From Gordionus sp. m RMFG-2023 (Eukaryota; Nematomorpha; Gordioida; Chordodea; Parachordodidae), in assembly GCF_954871325.1 (NCBI RefSeq), contig NC_088775.1, positions 40,835,561-40,899,560 of the forward strand: a stretch of 64,000 nt of DNA, written 5' to 3'. Below are positions 45,101 through 60,420 of this stretch, piece after piece. The number at the start of each line of letters is the position of its first letter. Within the stretch, counting starts at the first letter, position 1. The notes under the pieces are model-generated. The model was given only the letters and a program-made list of their open reading frames with translations. It did no database searches and was not told the origin of the DNA. The translations under genes and the position numbers were made by a program.

Positions 45101-46356
45101 AATCGTTTTTTTTGAACTTTTTTGAGTTTTTTTAAAGTAAATGGGTAAAAATATGTTTTGTAAACATGTTAAATTAATATTTCAGTGAAAGTGTACTATG
45201 GAAAAGTGACAATAGTCATAATCGTTATTTTTAAACTTTTTAGAGTTTTTTTAAAGAAAATGGGTATAAATATGTTTTGTAAACATGTTAAATTAATATT
45301 TCAGTGAAAGTGTACTATGGAAAAGTGACAATTATCATAATCGTTATTTTTGAAATTTTTTAAATTTTTTTAAAGTAAATGGGTAAAAATATGTTTTGTA
45401 GGCATGTTAAATTAATATTTCAGTGAAAGTGTACTATGGAAAAGTGACAATTGTCATAATCGTTTTTTTTTGAACTTTTTTGAGTTTTTTTAAAGTAAAT
45501 GAGTATATGTTTTGTAAACATGTTATATTAATATTTCAGTGTAAGTGTACTATGGAAAAATGACAATTGTCATAATCGTTATTTTTGAACTTTTTTGAGT
45601 TTTTTTATAGTAAATGGGTAAAAATATGTTTTGTAAACATGTAAAATTAATATTTCAGTGAAAGTGTTATATGGAAAAGTGACAATTGTCATAATCGTTA
45701 TTTTTGAACTTTTTTGAGTTTTTTTAAAGTAAATGGGTAAAAATATGTTTCGTAAACATGTTAAATTAATATTTCAGTGAAAGTGTAATATGGAAAAGTG
45801 ACAATTCTCATAATCGTTATTTTTGAACTTTTTTTAGATTTTTTAAAGTAAATGGGTAAAAATATGTTTTGTAAACATGTTAAATTAATATTTCAGTGAA
45901 AGTATACTATGGATAAGTGACAATTGTCATAATCGTTATTTTTGAACTTTTTTGAGTTTTTTTAAAGTAAATGGGTAAAAATATGTTTTGTAAACTTTTT
46001 AAATTAATATTTCAGTGAAAGTGTACTATGGAAAAGTGACAATTATCATAATCGCTTTTTTTGAACTTTTTTGAGTTTTTTTAAAGTAAATGGGTAAAAA
46101 TATGTTTTGTAAACATGTTAAATTAATATTTCAGTGAAAGTGTACTATGGAAAAGTGGCAATTGTCATAATCGTTATTTTTGAACTTTTTGAGTTTTTTT
46201 AAAGTAACTGGGTAAAAATATGTTTTGTAGGCATGTTAAATTAATATTTCAGTGAAAGTGTACTATGGAAAAGTGACAATTGTCATAATCGTTTTTTTTG
46301 AACTTTTTTGAGTTTTTTTAAAGTAAATGGGTAAAAATATGTATTGTAAACATGTT
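36150..46356 (+). repeat. higher-order repeat, two 5103-bp copies in tandem
   Basis: Copies at about 36150-41252 and 41253-46356. The rare variant TCTGAAAGAGTAC occurs at 36521, 38302, 41624 and 43405: the first and third, and second and fourth, are 5103 bp apart, with an inner repeat of 1781 bp in each copy. GTGACAATAGTC at 40103 and 45206 confirms 5103 bp. A few single-base differences are visible (for example GATTTGTAGG versus GTTTTGTAGG near 36250/41353). Confidence 0.88.
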
Positions 46357-49300
46357 AAATTAATATTTCAGTGAAAGTGTACTATGGAAAAGTGACAATT
46401 ATCATAATCGCTTTTTTTGAACTTTTTTGAGTTTTTTTAAAGTAAATGGGTAAAAATATGTTTTGTAAACATGTTAAATTAATATTTCAGTGAAAGTGTA
46501 CTATGGAAAAGTGACAATTATCATAATCGCTTTTTTTGAACTTTTTTGAGTTTTTTTAAAGTAAATGGGTAAAAATATGTTTTGTAAACATGAAATTAAT
46601 ATTTCAGTGAAAGTGTACTATGGAAAAGTGACAATTGTCATAATCGTTATTTTTGAACTTTTTTGAGTTTTTTTAAACTAAATGTGTAAAAAAATGTTTT
46701 GTAAACATGTTAAATTAATATTTCAGTGAAAGTGTACTATGGAAAAGTGACTATTGTCATAATCGTTATTTTAGAACTTTTTTGAGTTTTTTTAAAGTAA
46801 ATGGGTATAAATATGTTTTGTAGGCATTTTAAATTAATATTTCAGTGAAAGTGTACTATGGAAAAGTGACAATTATCATAATCGTTTTTTTTGAACTTTT
46901 TTGAGTTTTTTTAAAGTAAATGGGTAAAAATATGTTTTGTAAACATGTTAAATTAATATTTCAGTGAAAGTGTACTATGGAAAAGTGACTATTGTCATAA
47001 TCGTTATTTTTGAACTTTTTTAAGTTTTTTTAAAGTAAATGGGTAAAAATATGTTTTGTAAACATGTTATAATAATATTTCTCTGAATGAGTACTATGGA
47101 AAAGTGACAATTGTCATAATCGTTTTTTTTGAACTTTTTTGAGTTTTTTTAAAGTAAATGGGTAAAAATATGTTTTGTAAACATGTTAAATTAATATTTC
47201 AGTGAAAGTGTACTATGGAAAAGTGACTATTGTCATAATCGTTATTTTTGAATTTTTTTAAGTTTTTTTAAAGTAAATGGGTAAAAATATGTTTTATAAA
47301 CATGTTATAATAATATTTCTCTGAAAGAGTACTATGGAAAAGTGACAATTGTCATAATCGTTATTTTTGAACTTTTTTGAGTTTTTTTAAAGTAAATGGG
47401 TAAAAATAGGTTTTGTAAACATGTTAAATTAATATTTAATGAAAGTGTACTATTTAAAAGTGACAATTGTTATAATCGTTATTTTTGAACTTTTTTGAGT
47501 TTTTTTAAAGTAAATGGGTAAAAATATGTTTTGTAAACATGTTATATTAATATTTCAGTGAAAGTGTACTATGGAAAAGTTTCAATTGTCATAATCGTTA
47601 TTTTTGAACTTTTTTGAGATTTTTTAAAGTTAATGGGTAAAAACTTGTTTTGTAATCATGTTAAATTAATATTTCAGTGAAAGTGTAATATGGAAAAGTG
47701 ACAATTCTCATAATCGTTATTTTTGAACTTTTTTGAGATTTTTTAAAGTAAATAGGTAAAAATATGTTTTGTAAACATGTTAAATTAATATTTCAGTGAA
47801 AGTGTACTATGGAAGAGTGACAATTGTCATAATCGTTTATTTTGAACTTTTTTGAGTTTTTTAAAGTAAATGGGTAAAAATATGTTTTGTAAACATGTTA
47901 AATTAATATTTCAGTGAAAGTGTACTATGGAAAAGTGACAATTGTCATAATCGTTAATTTTGAACTTTTTTAAATTTTTTTAAAGTAAATTTGCAAAAAA
48001 TTTTAATTTCAGTGAAAGTGTACTATGGAAAAGTGACAATTGTCATAATCGTTATTTTTGAACTTTTTTGAGTTTTTTTAAAGTAAATGGGTAAAAATAT
48101 GTTTTGTAAACATGTTAAATTAATATTTCAGTGAAAGTGTACTATGGAAAAGTGACTATTGTCATAATCGTTAATTTTGAACTTTTTTAAATTTTTTTAA
48201 AGTAAATTTGCAAAAAATTTTAATTTCAGTGAAATTGTACTATGTAAAAGTGACAATTTTCATAATCGTTATTTTTGAACATTTTTGAGTTTTTTTAAAG
48301 TAAATGGGTAAAAAATATGTTTTGTAAACATGTTAAATTTTAATTTCAGTGAAAGTGTACTATGGAAAAGTGACAATTGTCATAATCGTTATTTTTGAAC
48401 TTTTTTGAGTTTTTTTAAAGTAAATGGGTAAAAATATGTTTTGTAAACATGTTAAATTTTAATTTCAGTGAAAGTGTACTATGGAAAAGTGACAATTGTC
48501 ATAATCGTTATTTTTGAACTTTTTTGAGTTTTTTTAAAGTAAATGGGTAAAAATATGTTTTGTAAACATGTTAAATTTTAATTTCAGTGAAAGTGTACTA
48601 TGGAAAAGTGACAATTGTCATAATCGTTATTTTTGAACTTTTTTGAGTTTTTTTAAAGTAAATGGGTAAAAATATGTTTTGTAAACATGTTAAATTAATA
48701 TTTCAGTGAAAGTGTGTGTACTATGGAAAAGTGACAATTATCATAATCGCTTTTTTTGAACTTTTTTGAGTTTTTTTAAAGTAAATGGGTAAAAATATGT
48801 TTTGTAAACATGTTAAATTAATATTTCAGAGAAAGTGTACTATGGAAAAGTGACAATTGTCATAATCGTTATTTTTAAACTTTTTAGAGTTTTTTTAAAG
48901 AAAATGGGTATAAATATGTTTTGTAAACATGTTAAATTAATATTTCAGTGAAAGTGTACTATGGAAAAGTGACAATTAACATAATCGTTATTTTTGAAAT
49001 TTTTTAAATTTTTTTAAAGTAAATGGGCAAAAATATGTTTTGTATATATGTTAAATTTTAATTTCTGTGAAAGTGTACTATGGAAAAGTGACAATTGTCA
49101 TAATCGTTATTTTTGAACTTTTTTGAGTTTTTTTAAAGTAACTGGGTAAAAATATGTTTTGTAGGCATGTTAAATTAATATTTCAGTGAAAGTGTACTAT
49201 GGAAAAGTGACAATTGTCATAATCGTTTTTTTTGAACTTTTTTGAGTTTTTTTAAAGTAAATGAGTATATGTTTTGTAAACATGTTATATTAATATTTCA

Positions 49301-51574
49301 GTGTAAGTGTACTATGGAAAAATGACAATTGTCATAATCGTTATTTTTGAACTTTTTTGAGTTTTTTTATAGTAAATGGGTAAAAATATGTTTTGTAAAC
49401 ATGTAAAATTAATATTTCAGTGAAAGTGTTATATGGAAAAGTGACAATTGTCATAATCGTTATTTTTGAACTTTTTTGAGTTTTTTTAAAGTAAATGGGT
49501 AAAAATATGTTTCGTAAACATGAATTAATATTTCAGTGAAAGTGTAATATGGAAAAGTGACAATTCTCATAATCGTTATTTTTGAACTTTTTTGAGATTT
49601 TTTAAAGTAAATGGGTAAAAATATGTTTTGTAAACATGTTAAATTAATATTTCAGTGAAAGTGTTCTATGGAAAAGTGACAATTGTCATAATCGTTATTT
49701 TTGAACTTTTTTGAGTTTTTTTAAAGTAAATGGGTAAAAATATGTTTTGTAAACTTTTTAAATTAATATTTCAGTGAAAGTGTACTATGGAAAAGTGACA
49801 ATTGTCATAATCGTTATTTTTGAACTTTTTTGAGTTTTTTTAAAGTAACTGGGTAAAAATATGTTTTGTAGGCATGTTAAATTAATATTTCAGTGAAAGT
49901 GTACTATGGAAAAGTGACAATTGTCATAATCGTTTTTTTTGAACTTTTTTGAGTTTTTTTAAAGTAAATGAGTATATGTTTTGTAAACATGTTATATTAA
50001 TATTTCAGTGTAAGTGTACTATGGAGTAGTGACAATTGTCATAATCGTTATTTTTGAACTTTTTTGAGTTTTTTTAAAGTAAATGGGTAAAAATATGTTT
50101 TGTAAACATTTTAAATTAATATTTCAGTGAAAGTGTACTATGGAAAAGTGACAATTGTCATAATCGTTATTTTTGAACTTTTTTGAGTTTTTTTAAAGTA
50201 AATGGGTAAAAATATGTTTTGTAAACATGTATAATAATATTTCAGAAAAAGTGTACTATGGAAAAGTGACAATTGTCATAATCAATATTTTTAATTTTTT
50301 TGAGTTTTATTAAACTAAATGGGTAAAAATATGTTTTGTAAACATGTTATATTAATATTTCAGTGAAAGTGTACTATGGAAAAGTGAATATTGTCATAAT
50401 CGTTATTTTAGAACTTTTTTGAGTTTTTTTAAAGTAAATCGGTAAAAATATGTTTTGTAAACATGTTATAATAATATTTCAGTGAAAGTGTACTATGGAA
50501 AAGTGACAATTGTCATAATCGTTATTTTTTTACTTTTTTGAGTTTTTTTAAAGTAAATGGGTAAAAATATGTTTTGTAAACATGTTAAATTTTAATTTCA
50601 GTGAAAGTGTACTATGGAAAAGTGACAATTGTCATAATCGTTATTTTTGAACTTTTTTGAGTTTTTTTAAAGTAAATGGGTAAAAATATGTTTTGTAAAC
50701 ATGTTAAATTAATATTTCAGTGAAAGTGTGTGTACTATGGAAAAGTGACAATTATCATAATCGCTTTTTTTGAAATTTTTTGAGTTTTTTTAAAGTAAAT
50801 GGGTAAAAATATGTTTTGTAAACATGTTAAATTAATATTTCAGTGAAAGTGTACTATGGAAAAGTGACAATTGTCATAATCGTTATTTTTAAACTTTTTA
50901 GAGTTTTTTTAAAGAAAATGGGTATAAATATGTTTTGTAAACATGTTAAATTAATATTTCAGTGAAAGTGTACTATGGAAAAGTGACAATTATCATAATC
51001 GTTATTTTTGAAATTTTTTAAATTTTTTTAAAGTAAATGGGCAAAAATATGTTTTGTATATATGTTAAATTTTAATTTCTGTGAAAGTGTACTATGGAAA
51101 AGTGACAATTGTCATAATCGTTATTTTTGAACTTTTTTGAGTTTTTTTAAAGTAACTGGGTAAAAATATGTTTTGTAGGCATGTTAAATTAATATTTCAG
51201 TGAAAGTGTACTATGGAAAAGTGACAATTGTCATAATCGTTTTTTTTGAACTTTTTTGAGTTTTTTTAAAGTAAATGAGTATATGTTTTGTAAACATGTT
51301 ATATTAATATTTCAGTGTAAGTGTACTATGGAAAAATGACAATTGTCATAATCGTTATTTTTGAACTTTTTTGAGTTTTTTTATAGTAAATGGGTAAAAA
51401 TATGTTTTGTAAACATGTAAAATTAATATTTCAGTGAAAGTGTACTATGGAAAAGTGACAATTGTCATAATCGTTATTTTTGAACTTTTTTGAGTTTTTT
51501 TAAAGTAAATGGGTAAAAATATGTTTTGTAAACATGTTAAATTTTAATTTCAGTGAAAGTTTACTATGGAAAAG

Positions 51575-54500
51575 TGACAATTGTCATAATCGTTATTTTT
51601 GAACTTTTTTGAGTTTTTTTAAAGTAAATGGGTAAAAATATGTTTTGTAAACATTTTAAATTAATATTTCAGTGAAATTGTACTATTGAAAAGTGACAAT
51701 TGTCATAATCGTTATTTTTGAACTTTTTTGAGTTTTTTTAAAGTAACTGGGTAAAAATATGTTTTGTAGGCATGTTAAATTAATATTTCAGTGAAAGTGT
51801 ACTATGGAAAAGTGACAATTGTCATAATCGTTTTTTTTGAACTTTTTTGAGTTTTTTTAAAGTAAATGGGTAAAAATATGTTTCGTAAACATGTTAAATT
51901 AATATTTCAGTGAAAGTGTAATATGGAAAAGTGACAATTCTCATAATCGTTATTTTTGAACTTTTTTGAGATTTTTTAAAGTAAATGGGTAAAAATATGT
52001 TTTGTAAACATGTTAAATTAATATTTCAGTGAAAGTGTACTATGGAAAAGTGACAATTGTCATAATCGTTATTTTTAAACTTTTTAGAGTTTTTTTAAAG
52101 AAAATGGGTAAAAATATGTTTTGTAAACATGTTAAATTAATATTTCAGTGAAAGTGTACTATGAAAAAGTGACAATTATCATAATCGTTATTTTTGAAAT
52201 TTTTTAAATTTTTTTAAAGTAAATGGGCAAAAATATGTTTTGTATATATGTTAAATTTTAATTTCAGTGAAAGTGTACTATGGAAAAGTGACAATTGTCA
52301 TAATCGTTATTATTGAATATTTTTGAGTTTTTTTAAAGTAAATGGGTAAAAATATGTTTTGTAAACATTTTAAATTAATATTTCAGTGAAAGTGTACTAT
52401 GGAAAAGTGACAATTGTCATAATCGTTATTTTTGAACTTTTTTGAGTTTTTTTAAAGTAACTGGGTAAAAATCTGTTTTATAGGCATGTTAAATTAATAT
52501 TTCAGTGAAAGTTAACTATGGAAAAGTGACAATTGTCTAAATCGTTTTTTTTGAACTTTTTTGAGTTTTTTTAAAGTAAATGGGTAAAAATATGTTTTGT
52601 AAACATGTTAAATTAATATTTCAGTGAAAATGTACTATGGAAAAGTGACTATTGTCATAATCGTTATTTTTGAACTTTTTTGAGATTTTTTAAAGTAAAT
52701 GGGTAAAAATATGTTTTGTAAACATGTTAAATTAATATTTCAGTGAAAGTGTTCTATGGAAAAGTGACAATTGTCATAATCGTTATTTTTGAACTTTTTT
52801 GAGTTTTTTTAAAGTAAATGGGTAAAAATATGTTTTGTAAACTTTTTAAATTAATATTTCAGTGAAAGTGTACTATGGAAAAGTGACAATTGTCATAATC
52901 GTTATTTTTGAACTTTTTTGAGTTTTTTTAAAGTAACTGGGTAAAAATATGTTTTGTAGGCATGTTAAATTAATATTTCAGTGAAAGTATACTATGGAAA
53001 AGTGACAATTGTCATAATCGTTTTTTTTGAACTTTTTTGAGTTTTTTTAAAGTAAATGAGTATATGTTTTGTAAACATGTCATATTAATATTTCAGTGTA
53101 AGTGTACTATGGAGTAGTGACAATTGTCATAATCGTTATTTTTGAACTTTTTTGAGTTTTTTTAAAGTAAATGGGTAAAAATATGTTTTGTAAACATTTT
53201 AAATTAATATTTCAGTGAAATTGTACTATTGAAAAGTGACAATTGTCATAATCGTTATTTTTGAACTTTTTTGAGTTTTTTTAAAGTAACTGGGTAAAAA
53301 TATGTTTTGTAGGCATGTTAAATTAATATTTCAGTGAAAGTGTACTATGGAAAAGTGACAATTGTCATAATCGTTTTTTTTGAACTTTTTTGAGTTTTTT
53401 TAAAGTAAATGGGTAAAAATATGTTTCGTAAACATGTTAAATTAATATTTCAGTGAAAGTGTAATATGGAAAAGTGACAATTCTCATAATCGTTATTTTT
53501 GAACTTTTTTGAGATTTTTTAAAGTAAATGGGTAAAAATATGTTTTGTAAACATGTTAAATTAATATTTCAGTGAAAGTGTACTATGGAAAAGTGACAAT
53601 TGTCATAATCGTTATTTTTAAACTTTTTAGAGTTTTTTTAAAGAAAATGGGTAAAAATATGTTTTGTAAACATGTTAAATTAATATTTCAGTGAAAGTGT
53701 ACTATGGAAAAGTGACAATTATCATAATCGTTATTTTTGAAATTTTTTAAATTTTTTTAAAGTAAATGGGCAAAAATATGTTTTGTATATATGTTAAATT
53801 TTAATTTCAGTGAAAGTGTACTATGGAAAAGTGACAATTGTCATAATCGTTATTATTGAATATTTTTGAGTTTTTTTAAAGTAACTGGGTAAAAATATGT
53901 TTTGTAGGCATGTTAAATTAATATTTCAGTGAAAGTGTACTATGGAAAAGTGACAATTGTCATAATCGTTTTTTTTGAACTTTTTTGAGTTTTTTTAAAG
54001 TAAATGAGTATATGTTTTGTAAACATGTTATATTAATATTTCAGTGTAAGTGTACTATGGAGTAGTGACAATTGTCATAATCGTTATTTTTGATCTTTTT
54101 TGAGTTTTTTTAAAGTAAATGGGTAAAAATATGTTTTGTAAACATTTTAAATTAATATTTCAGTGAAATTGTACTATTGAAAAGTGACAATTGTCATAAT
54201 CGTTTTTTTTGAACTTTTTTGAGTTTTTTTAAAGTAAATGAGTATATGTTTTGTAAACATGTTATATTAATATTTCAGTGTAAGTGTACTATGGAGTAGT
54301 GACAATTGTCATAATCGTTATTTTTGAACTTTTTTGAGTTTTTTTAAAGTAAATGGGTAAAAATATGTTTTGTAAACATTTTAAATTAATATTTCAGTGA
54401 AATTGTACTATTGAAAAGTGACAATTGTCATAATCGTTATTTTTGAACTTTTTTGAGTTTTTTTAAAGTAACTGGGTAAAAATATGTTTTGTAGGCATGT

Positions 54501-57500
54501 TAAATTAATATTTCAGTGAAAGTGTACTATGGAAAAGTGACAATTGTCATAATCGTTTTTTTTGAACTTTTTTGAGTTTTTTTAAAGTAAATGGGTAAAA
54601 ATATGTTTCGTAAACATGTTAAATTAATATTTCAGTGAAAGTGTAATATGGAAAAGTGACAATTCTCATAATCGTTATTTTTGAACTTTTTTGAGATTTT
54701 TTAAAGTAAATGGGTAAAAATATGTTTTGTAAACATGTTAAATTAATATTTCAGTGAAAGTGTACTATGGAAAAGTGACAATTGTCATAATCGTTATTTT
54801 TAAACTTTTTAGAGTTTTTTTAAAGAAAATGGGTAAAAATATGTTTTGTAAACATGTTAAATTAATATTTCAGTGAAAGTGTACTATGAAAAAGTGACAA
54901 TTATCATAATCGTTATTTTTGAAATTTTTTAAATTTTTTTAAAGTAAATGGGCAAAAATATGTTTTGTATATATGTTAAATTTTAATTTCAGTGAAAGTG
55001 TACTATGGAAAAGTGACAATTGTCATAATCGTTATTATTGAATATTTTTGAGTTTTTTTAAAGTAAATGGGTAAAAATATGTTTTGTAAACATTTTAAAT
55101 TAATATTTCAGTGAAAGTGTACTATGGAAAAGTGACAATTGTCATAATCGTTATTTTTGAACTTTTTTGAGTTTTTTTAAAGTAACTGGGTAAAAATCTG
55201 TTTTATAGGCATGTTAAATTAATATTTCAGTGAAAGTTAACTATGGAAAAGTGACAATTGTCTAAATCGTTTTTTTTGAACTTTTTTGAGTTTTTTTTAA
55301 AGTAAATGGGTAAAAATATGTTTTGTAAACATGTTAAATTAATATTTCAGTGAAAATGTACTATGGAAAAGTGACTATTGTCATAATCGTTATTTTTGAA
55401 CTTTTTTGAGATTTTTTAAAGTAAATGGGTAAAAATATGTTTTGTAAACATGTTAAATTAATATTTCAGTGAAAGTGTTCTATGGAAAAGTGACAATTGT
55501 CATAATCGTTATTTTTGAACTTTTTTGAGTTTTTTTAAAGTAAATGGGTAAAAATATGTTTTGTAAACTTTTTAAATTAATATTTCAGTGAAAGTGTACT
55601 ATGGAAAAGTGACAATTGTCATAATCGTTATTTTTGAACTTTTTTGAGTTTTTTTAAAGTAACTGGGTAAAAATATGTTTTGTAGGCATGTTAAATTAAT
55701 ATTTCAGTGAAAGTATACTATGGAAAAGTGACAATTGTCATAATCGTTTTTTTTGAACTTTTTTGAGTTTTTTTAAAGTAAATGAGTATATGTTTTGTAA
55801 ACATGTCATATTAATATTTCAGTGTAAGTGTACTATGGAGTAGTGACAATTGTCATAATCGTTATTTTTGAACTTTTTTGAGTTTTTTTAAAGTAAATGG
55901 GTAAAAATATGTTTTGTAAACATTTTAAATTAATATTTCAGTGAAATTGTACTATTGAAAAGTGACAATTGTCATAATCGTTATTTTTGAACTTTTTTGA
56001 GTTTTTTTAAAGTAACTGGGTAAAAATATGTTTTGTAGGCATGTTAAATTAATATTTCAGTGAAAGTGTACTATGGAAAAGTGACAATTGTCATAATCGT
56101 TTTTTTTGAACTTTTTTGAGTTTTTTTAAAGTAAATGGGTAAAAATATGTTTCGTAAACATGTTAAATTAATATTTCAGTGAAAGTGTAATATGGAAAAG
56201 TGACAATTCTCATAATCGTTATTTTTGAACTTTTTTGAGATTTTTTAAAGTAAATGGGTAAAAATATGTTTTGTAAACATGTTAAATTAATATTTCAGTG
56301 AAAGTGTACTATGGAAAAGTGACAATTGTCATAATCGTTATTTTTAAACTTTTTAGAGTTTTTTTAAAGAAAATGGGTAAAAATATGTTTTGTAAACATG
56401 TTAAATTAATATTTCAGTGAAAGTGTACTATGGAAAAGTGACAATTATCATAATCGTTATTTTTGAAATTTTTTAAATTTTTTTAAAGTAAATGGGCAAA
56501 AATATGTTTTGTATATATGTTAAATTTTAATTTCAGTGAAAGTGTACTATGGAAAAGTGACAATTGTCATAATCGTTATTATTGAATATTTTTGAGTTTT
56601 TTTAAAGTAACTGGGTAAAAATATGTTTTGTAGGCATGTTAAATTAATATTTCAGTGAAAGTGTACTATGGAAAAGTGACAATTGTCATAATCGTTTTTT
56701 TTGAACTTTTTTGAGTTTTTTTAAAGTAAATGAGTATATGTTTTGTAAACATGTTATATTAATATTTCAGTGTAAGTGTACTATGGAGTAGTGACAATTG
56801 TCATAATCGTTATTTTTGATCTTTTTTGAGTTTTTTTAAAGTAAATGGGTAAAAATATGTTTTGTAAACATTTTAAATTAATATTTCAGTGAAATTGTAC
56901 TATTGAAAAGTGACAATTGTCATAATCGTTTTTTTTGAACTTTTTTGAGTTTTTTTAAAGTAAATGAGTATATGTTTTGTAAACATGTTATATTAATATT
57001 TCAGTGTAAGTGTACTATGGAGTAGTGACAATTGTCATAATCGTTATTTTTGAACTTTTTTGAGTTTTTTTAAAGTAAATGGGTAAAAATATGTTTTGTA
57101 AACATTTTAAATTAATATTTCAGTGAAATTGTACTATTGAAAAGTGACAATTGTCATAATCGTTATTTTTGAACTTTTTTGAGTTTTTTTAAAGTAACTG
57201 GGTAAAAATATGTTTTGTAGGCATGTTAAATTAATATTTCAGTGAAAGTGTACTATGGAAAAGTGACAATTGTCATAATCGTTTTTTTTGAACTTTTTTG
57301 AGTTTTTTTAAAGTAAATGGGTAAAAATATGTTTCGTAAACATGTTAAATTAATATTTCAGTGAAAGTGTAATATGGAAAAGTGACAATTCTCATAATCG
57401 TTATTTTTGAACTTTTTTGAGATTTTTTAAAGTAAATGGGTAAAAATATGTTTTGTAAACATGTTAAATTAATATTTCAGTGAAAGTGTACTATGGAAAA

Positions 57501-57610
57501 GTGACAATTGTCATAATCGTTATTTTTAAACTTTTTAGAGTTTTTTTAAAGAAAATGGGTAAAAATATGTTTTGTAAACATGTTAAATTAATATTTCAGT
57601 GAAAGTGTAC
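51575..57610 (+). repeat. higher-order repeat, about 2725-bp unit, two copies plus part
   Basis: The rare monomer with TATTGAATATTTTTGAG lies at 52311, 53854, 55036 and 56580; the first and third and the second and fourth are 2725 and 2726 bp apart, with inner steps of 1543-1544 and 1182 bp. The one-base difference is explained by an extra T near 55290. The pattern breaks near 57610, where GTGAATATTGTC monomers replace the expected ones. Confidence 0.82.
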
Positions 57611-60420
57611 TATGGAAAAGTGAATATTGTCATAATCGTTATTTTAGAACTTTTTTGAGTTTTTTTAAAGTAAATCGGTAAAAATATGTTTTGTAAACAT
57701 GTTATAATAATATTTCAGTGAAAGTGTACTATGGAAAAGTGACAATTGTCATAATCGTTATTTTTGAACTTTTTTGAGTTTTTTTAAAGTAAATGGGTAA
57801 AAATATGTTTTGTAAACATGTTAAATTTTAATTTCAGTGAAAGTGTACTATGGAAAAGTGACAATTGTCATAATCGTTATTTTTGAACTTTTTTGAGTTT
57901 TTTTAAAGTAAATGGGTAAAAATATGTTTTGTAAACATGTTAAATTAATATTTCAGTGAAAGTGTGTGTACTATGGAAAAGTGACAATTATCATAATCGC
58001 TTTTTTTGAAATTTTTTGAGTTTTTTTAAAGTAAATGGGTAAAAATATGTTTTGTAAACATGTTAAATTAATATTTCAGTGAAAGTGTACTATGGAAAAG
58101 TGACAATTGTCATAATCGTTATTTTTAAACTTTTTAGAGTTTTTTTAAAGAAAATGGGTATAAATATGTTTTGTAAACATGTTAAATTAATATTTCAGTG
58201 AAAGTGTACTATGGAAAAGTGACAATTATCATAATCGTTATTTTTGAAATTTTTTAAATTTTTTTAAAGTAAATGGGCAAAAATATGTTTTGTATATATG
58301 TTAAATTTTAATTTCTGTGAAAGTGTACTATGGAAAAGTGACAATTGTCATAATCGTTATTTTTGAACTTTTTTGAGTTTTTTTAAAGTAACTGGGTAAA
58401 AATATGTTTTGTAGGCATGTTAAATTAATATTTCAGTGAAAGTGTACTATGGAAAAGTGACAATTGTCATAATCGTTTTTTTTGAACTTTTTTGAGTTTT
58501 TTTAAAGTAAATGAGTATATGTTTTGTAAACATGTTATATTAATATTTCAGTGTAAGTGTACTATGGAAAAATGACAATTGTCATAATCGTTATTTTTGA
58601 ACTTTTTTGAGTTTTTTTATAGTAAATGGGTAAAAATATGTTTTGTAAACATGTAAAATTAATATTTCAGTGAAAGTGTACTATGGAAAAGTGACAATTG
58701 TCATAATCGTTATTTTTGAACTTTTTTGAGTTTTTTTAAAGTAAATGGGTAAAAATATGTTTTGTAAACATGTTAAATTTTAATTTCAGTGAAAGTGTAC
58801 TATGGAAAAGTGACAATTGTCATAATCGTTATTTTTGAACTTTTTTGAGTTTTTTTAAAGTAAATGGGTAAAAATATGTTTTGTAAACATTTTAAATTAA
58901 TATTTCAGTGAAATTGTACTATTGAAAAGTGACAATTGTCATAATCGTTATTTTTGAACTTTTTTGAGTTTTTTTAAAGTAACTGGGTAAAAATATGTTT
59001 TGTAGGCATGTTAAATTAATATTTCAGTGAAAGTGTACTATGGAAAAGTGACAATTGTCATAATCGTTTTTTTTGAACTTTTTTGAGTTTTTTTAAAGAA
59101 AATGGGTAAAAATATGTTTTGTAAACATGTTAAATTAATATTTCAGTGAAAGTGTACTATGGAAAAGTGAATATTGTCATAATCGTTATTTTAGAACTTT
59201 TTTGAGTTTTTTTAAAGTAAATCGGTAAAAATATGTTTTGTAAACATGTTATAATAATATTTCAGTGAAAGTGTACTATGGAAAAGTGACAATTGTCATA
59301 ATCGTTATTTTTGAACTTTTTTGAGTTTTTTTAAAGTAAATGGGTAAAAATATGTTTTGTAAACATGTTAAATTTTAATTTCAGTGAAAGTGTACTATGG
59401 AAAAGTGACAATTGTCATAATCGTTATTTTTGAACTTTTTTGAGTTTTTTTAAAGTAAATGGGTAAAAATATGTTTTGTAAACATGTTAAATTAATATTT
59501 CAGTGAAAGTGTGTGTACTATGGAAAAGTGACAATTATCATAATCGCTTTTTTTGAAATTTTTTGAGTTTTTTTAAAGTAAATGGGTAAAAATATGTTTT
59601 GTAAACATGTTAAATTAATATTTCAGTGAAAGTGTACTATGGAAAAGTGACAATTGTCATAATCGTTATTTTTAAACTTTTTAGAGTTTTTTTAAAGAAA
59701 ATGGGTATAAATATGTTTTGTAAACATGTTAAATTAATATTTCAGTGAAAGTGTACTATGGAAAAGTGACAATTATCATAATCGTTATTTTTGAAATTTT
59801 TTAAATTTTTTTAAAGTAAATGGGCAAAAATATGTTTTGTATATATGTTAAATTTTAATTTCTGTGAAAGTGTACTATGGAAAAGTGACAATTGTCATAA
59901 TCGTTATTTTTGAACTTTTTTGAGTTTTTTTAAAGTAACTGGGTAAAAATATGTTTTGTAGGCATGTTAAATTAATATTTCAGTGAAAGTGTACTATGGA
60001 AAAGTGACAATTGTCATAATCGTTTTTTTTGAACTTTTTTGAGTTTTTTTAAAGTAAATGAGTATATGTTTTGTAAACATGTTATATTAATATTTCAGTG
60101 TAAGTGTACTATGGAAAAATGACAATTGTCATAATCGTTATTTTTGAACTTTTTTGAGTTTTTTTATAGTAAATGGGTAAAAATATGTTTTGTAAACATG
60201 TAAAATTAATATTTCAGTGAAAGTGTACTATGGAAAAGTGACAATTGTCATAATCGTTATTTTTGAACTTTTTTGAGTTTTTTTAAAGTAAATGGGTAAA
60301 AATATGTTTTGTAAACATGTTAAATTTTAATTTCAGTGAAAGTGTACTATGGAAAAGTGACAATTGTCATAATCGTTATTTTTGAACTTTTTTGAGTTTT
60401 TTTAAAGTAAATGGGTAAAA
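57611..60420 (+). repeat. satellite segment with a 1547-bp inner repeat
   Basis: GTGAATATTGTC with AAATCGGTAAAA monomers occurs at 57620 and 59167 (1547 bp apart) and earlier at 50384. The segment resembles the stretch from 50.38 to 51.6 kb and interrupts the 2725-bp pattern before it resumes at about 60.4 kb. Confidence 0.75.
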
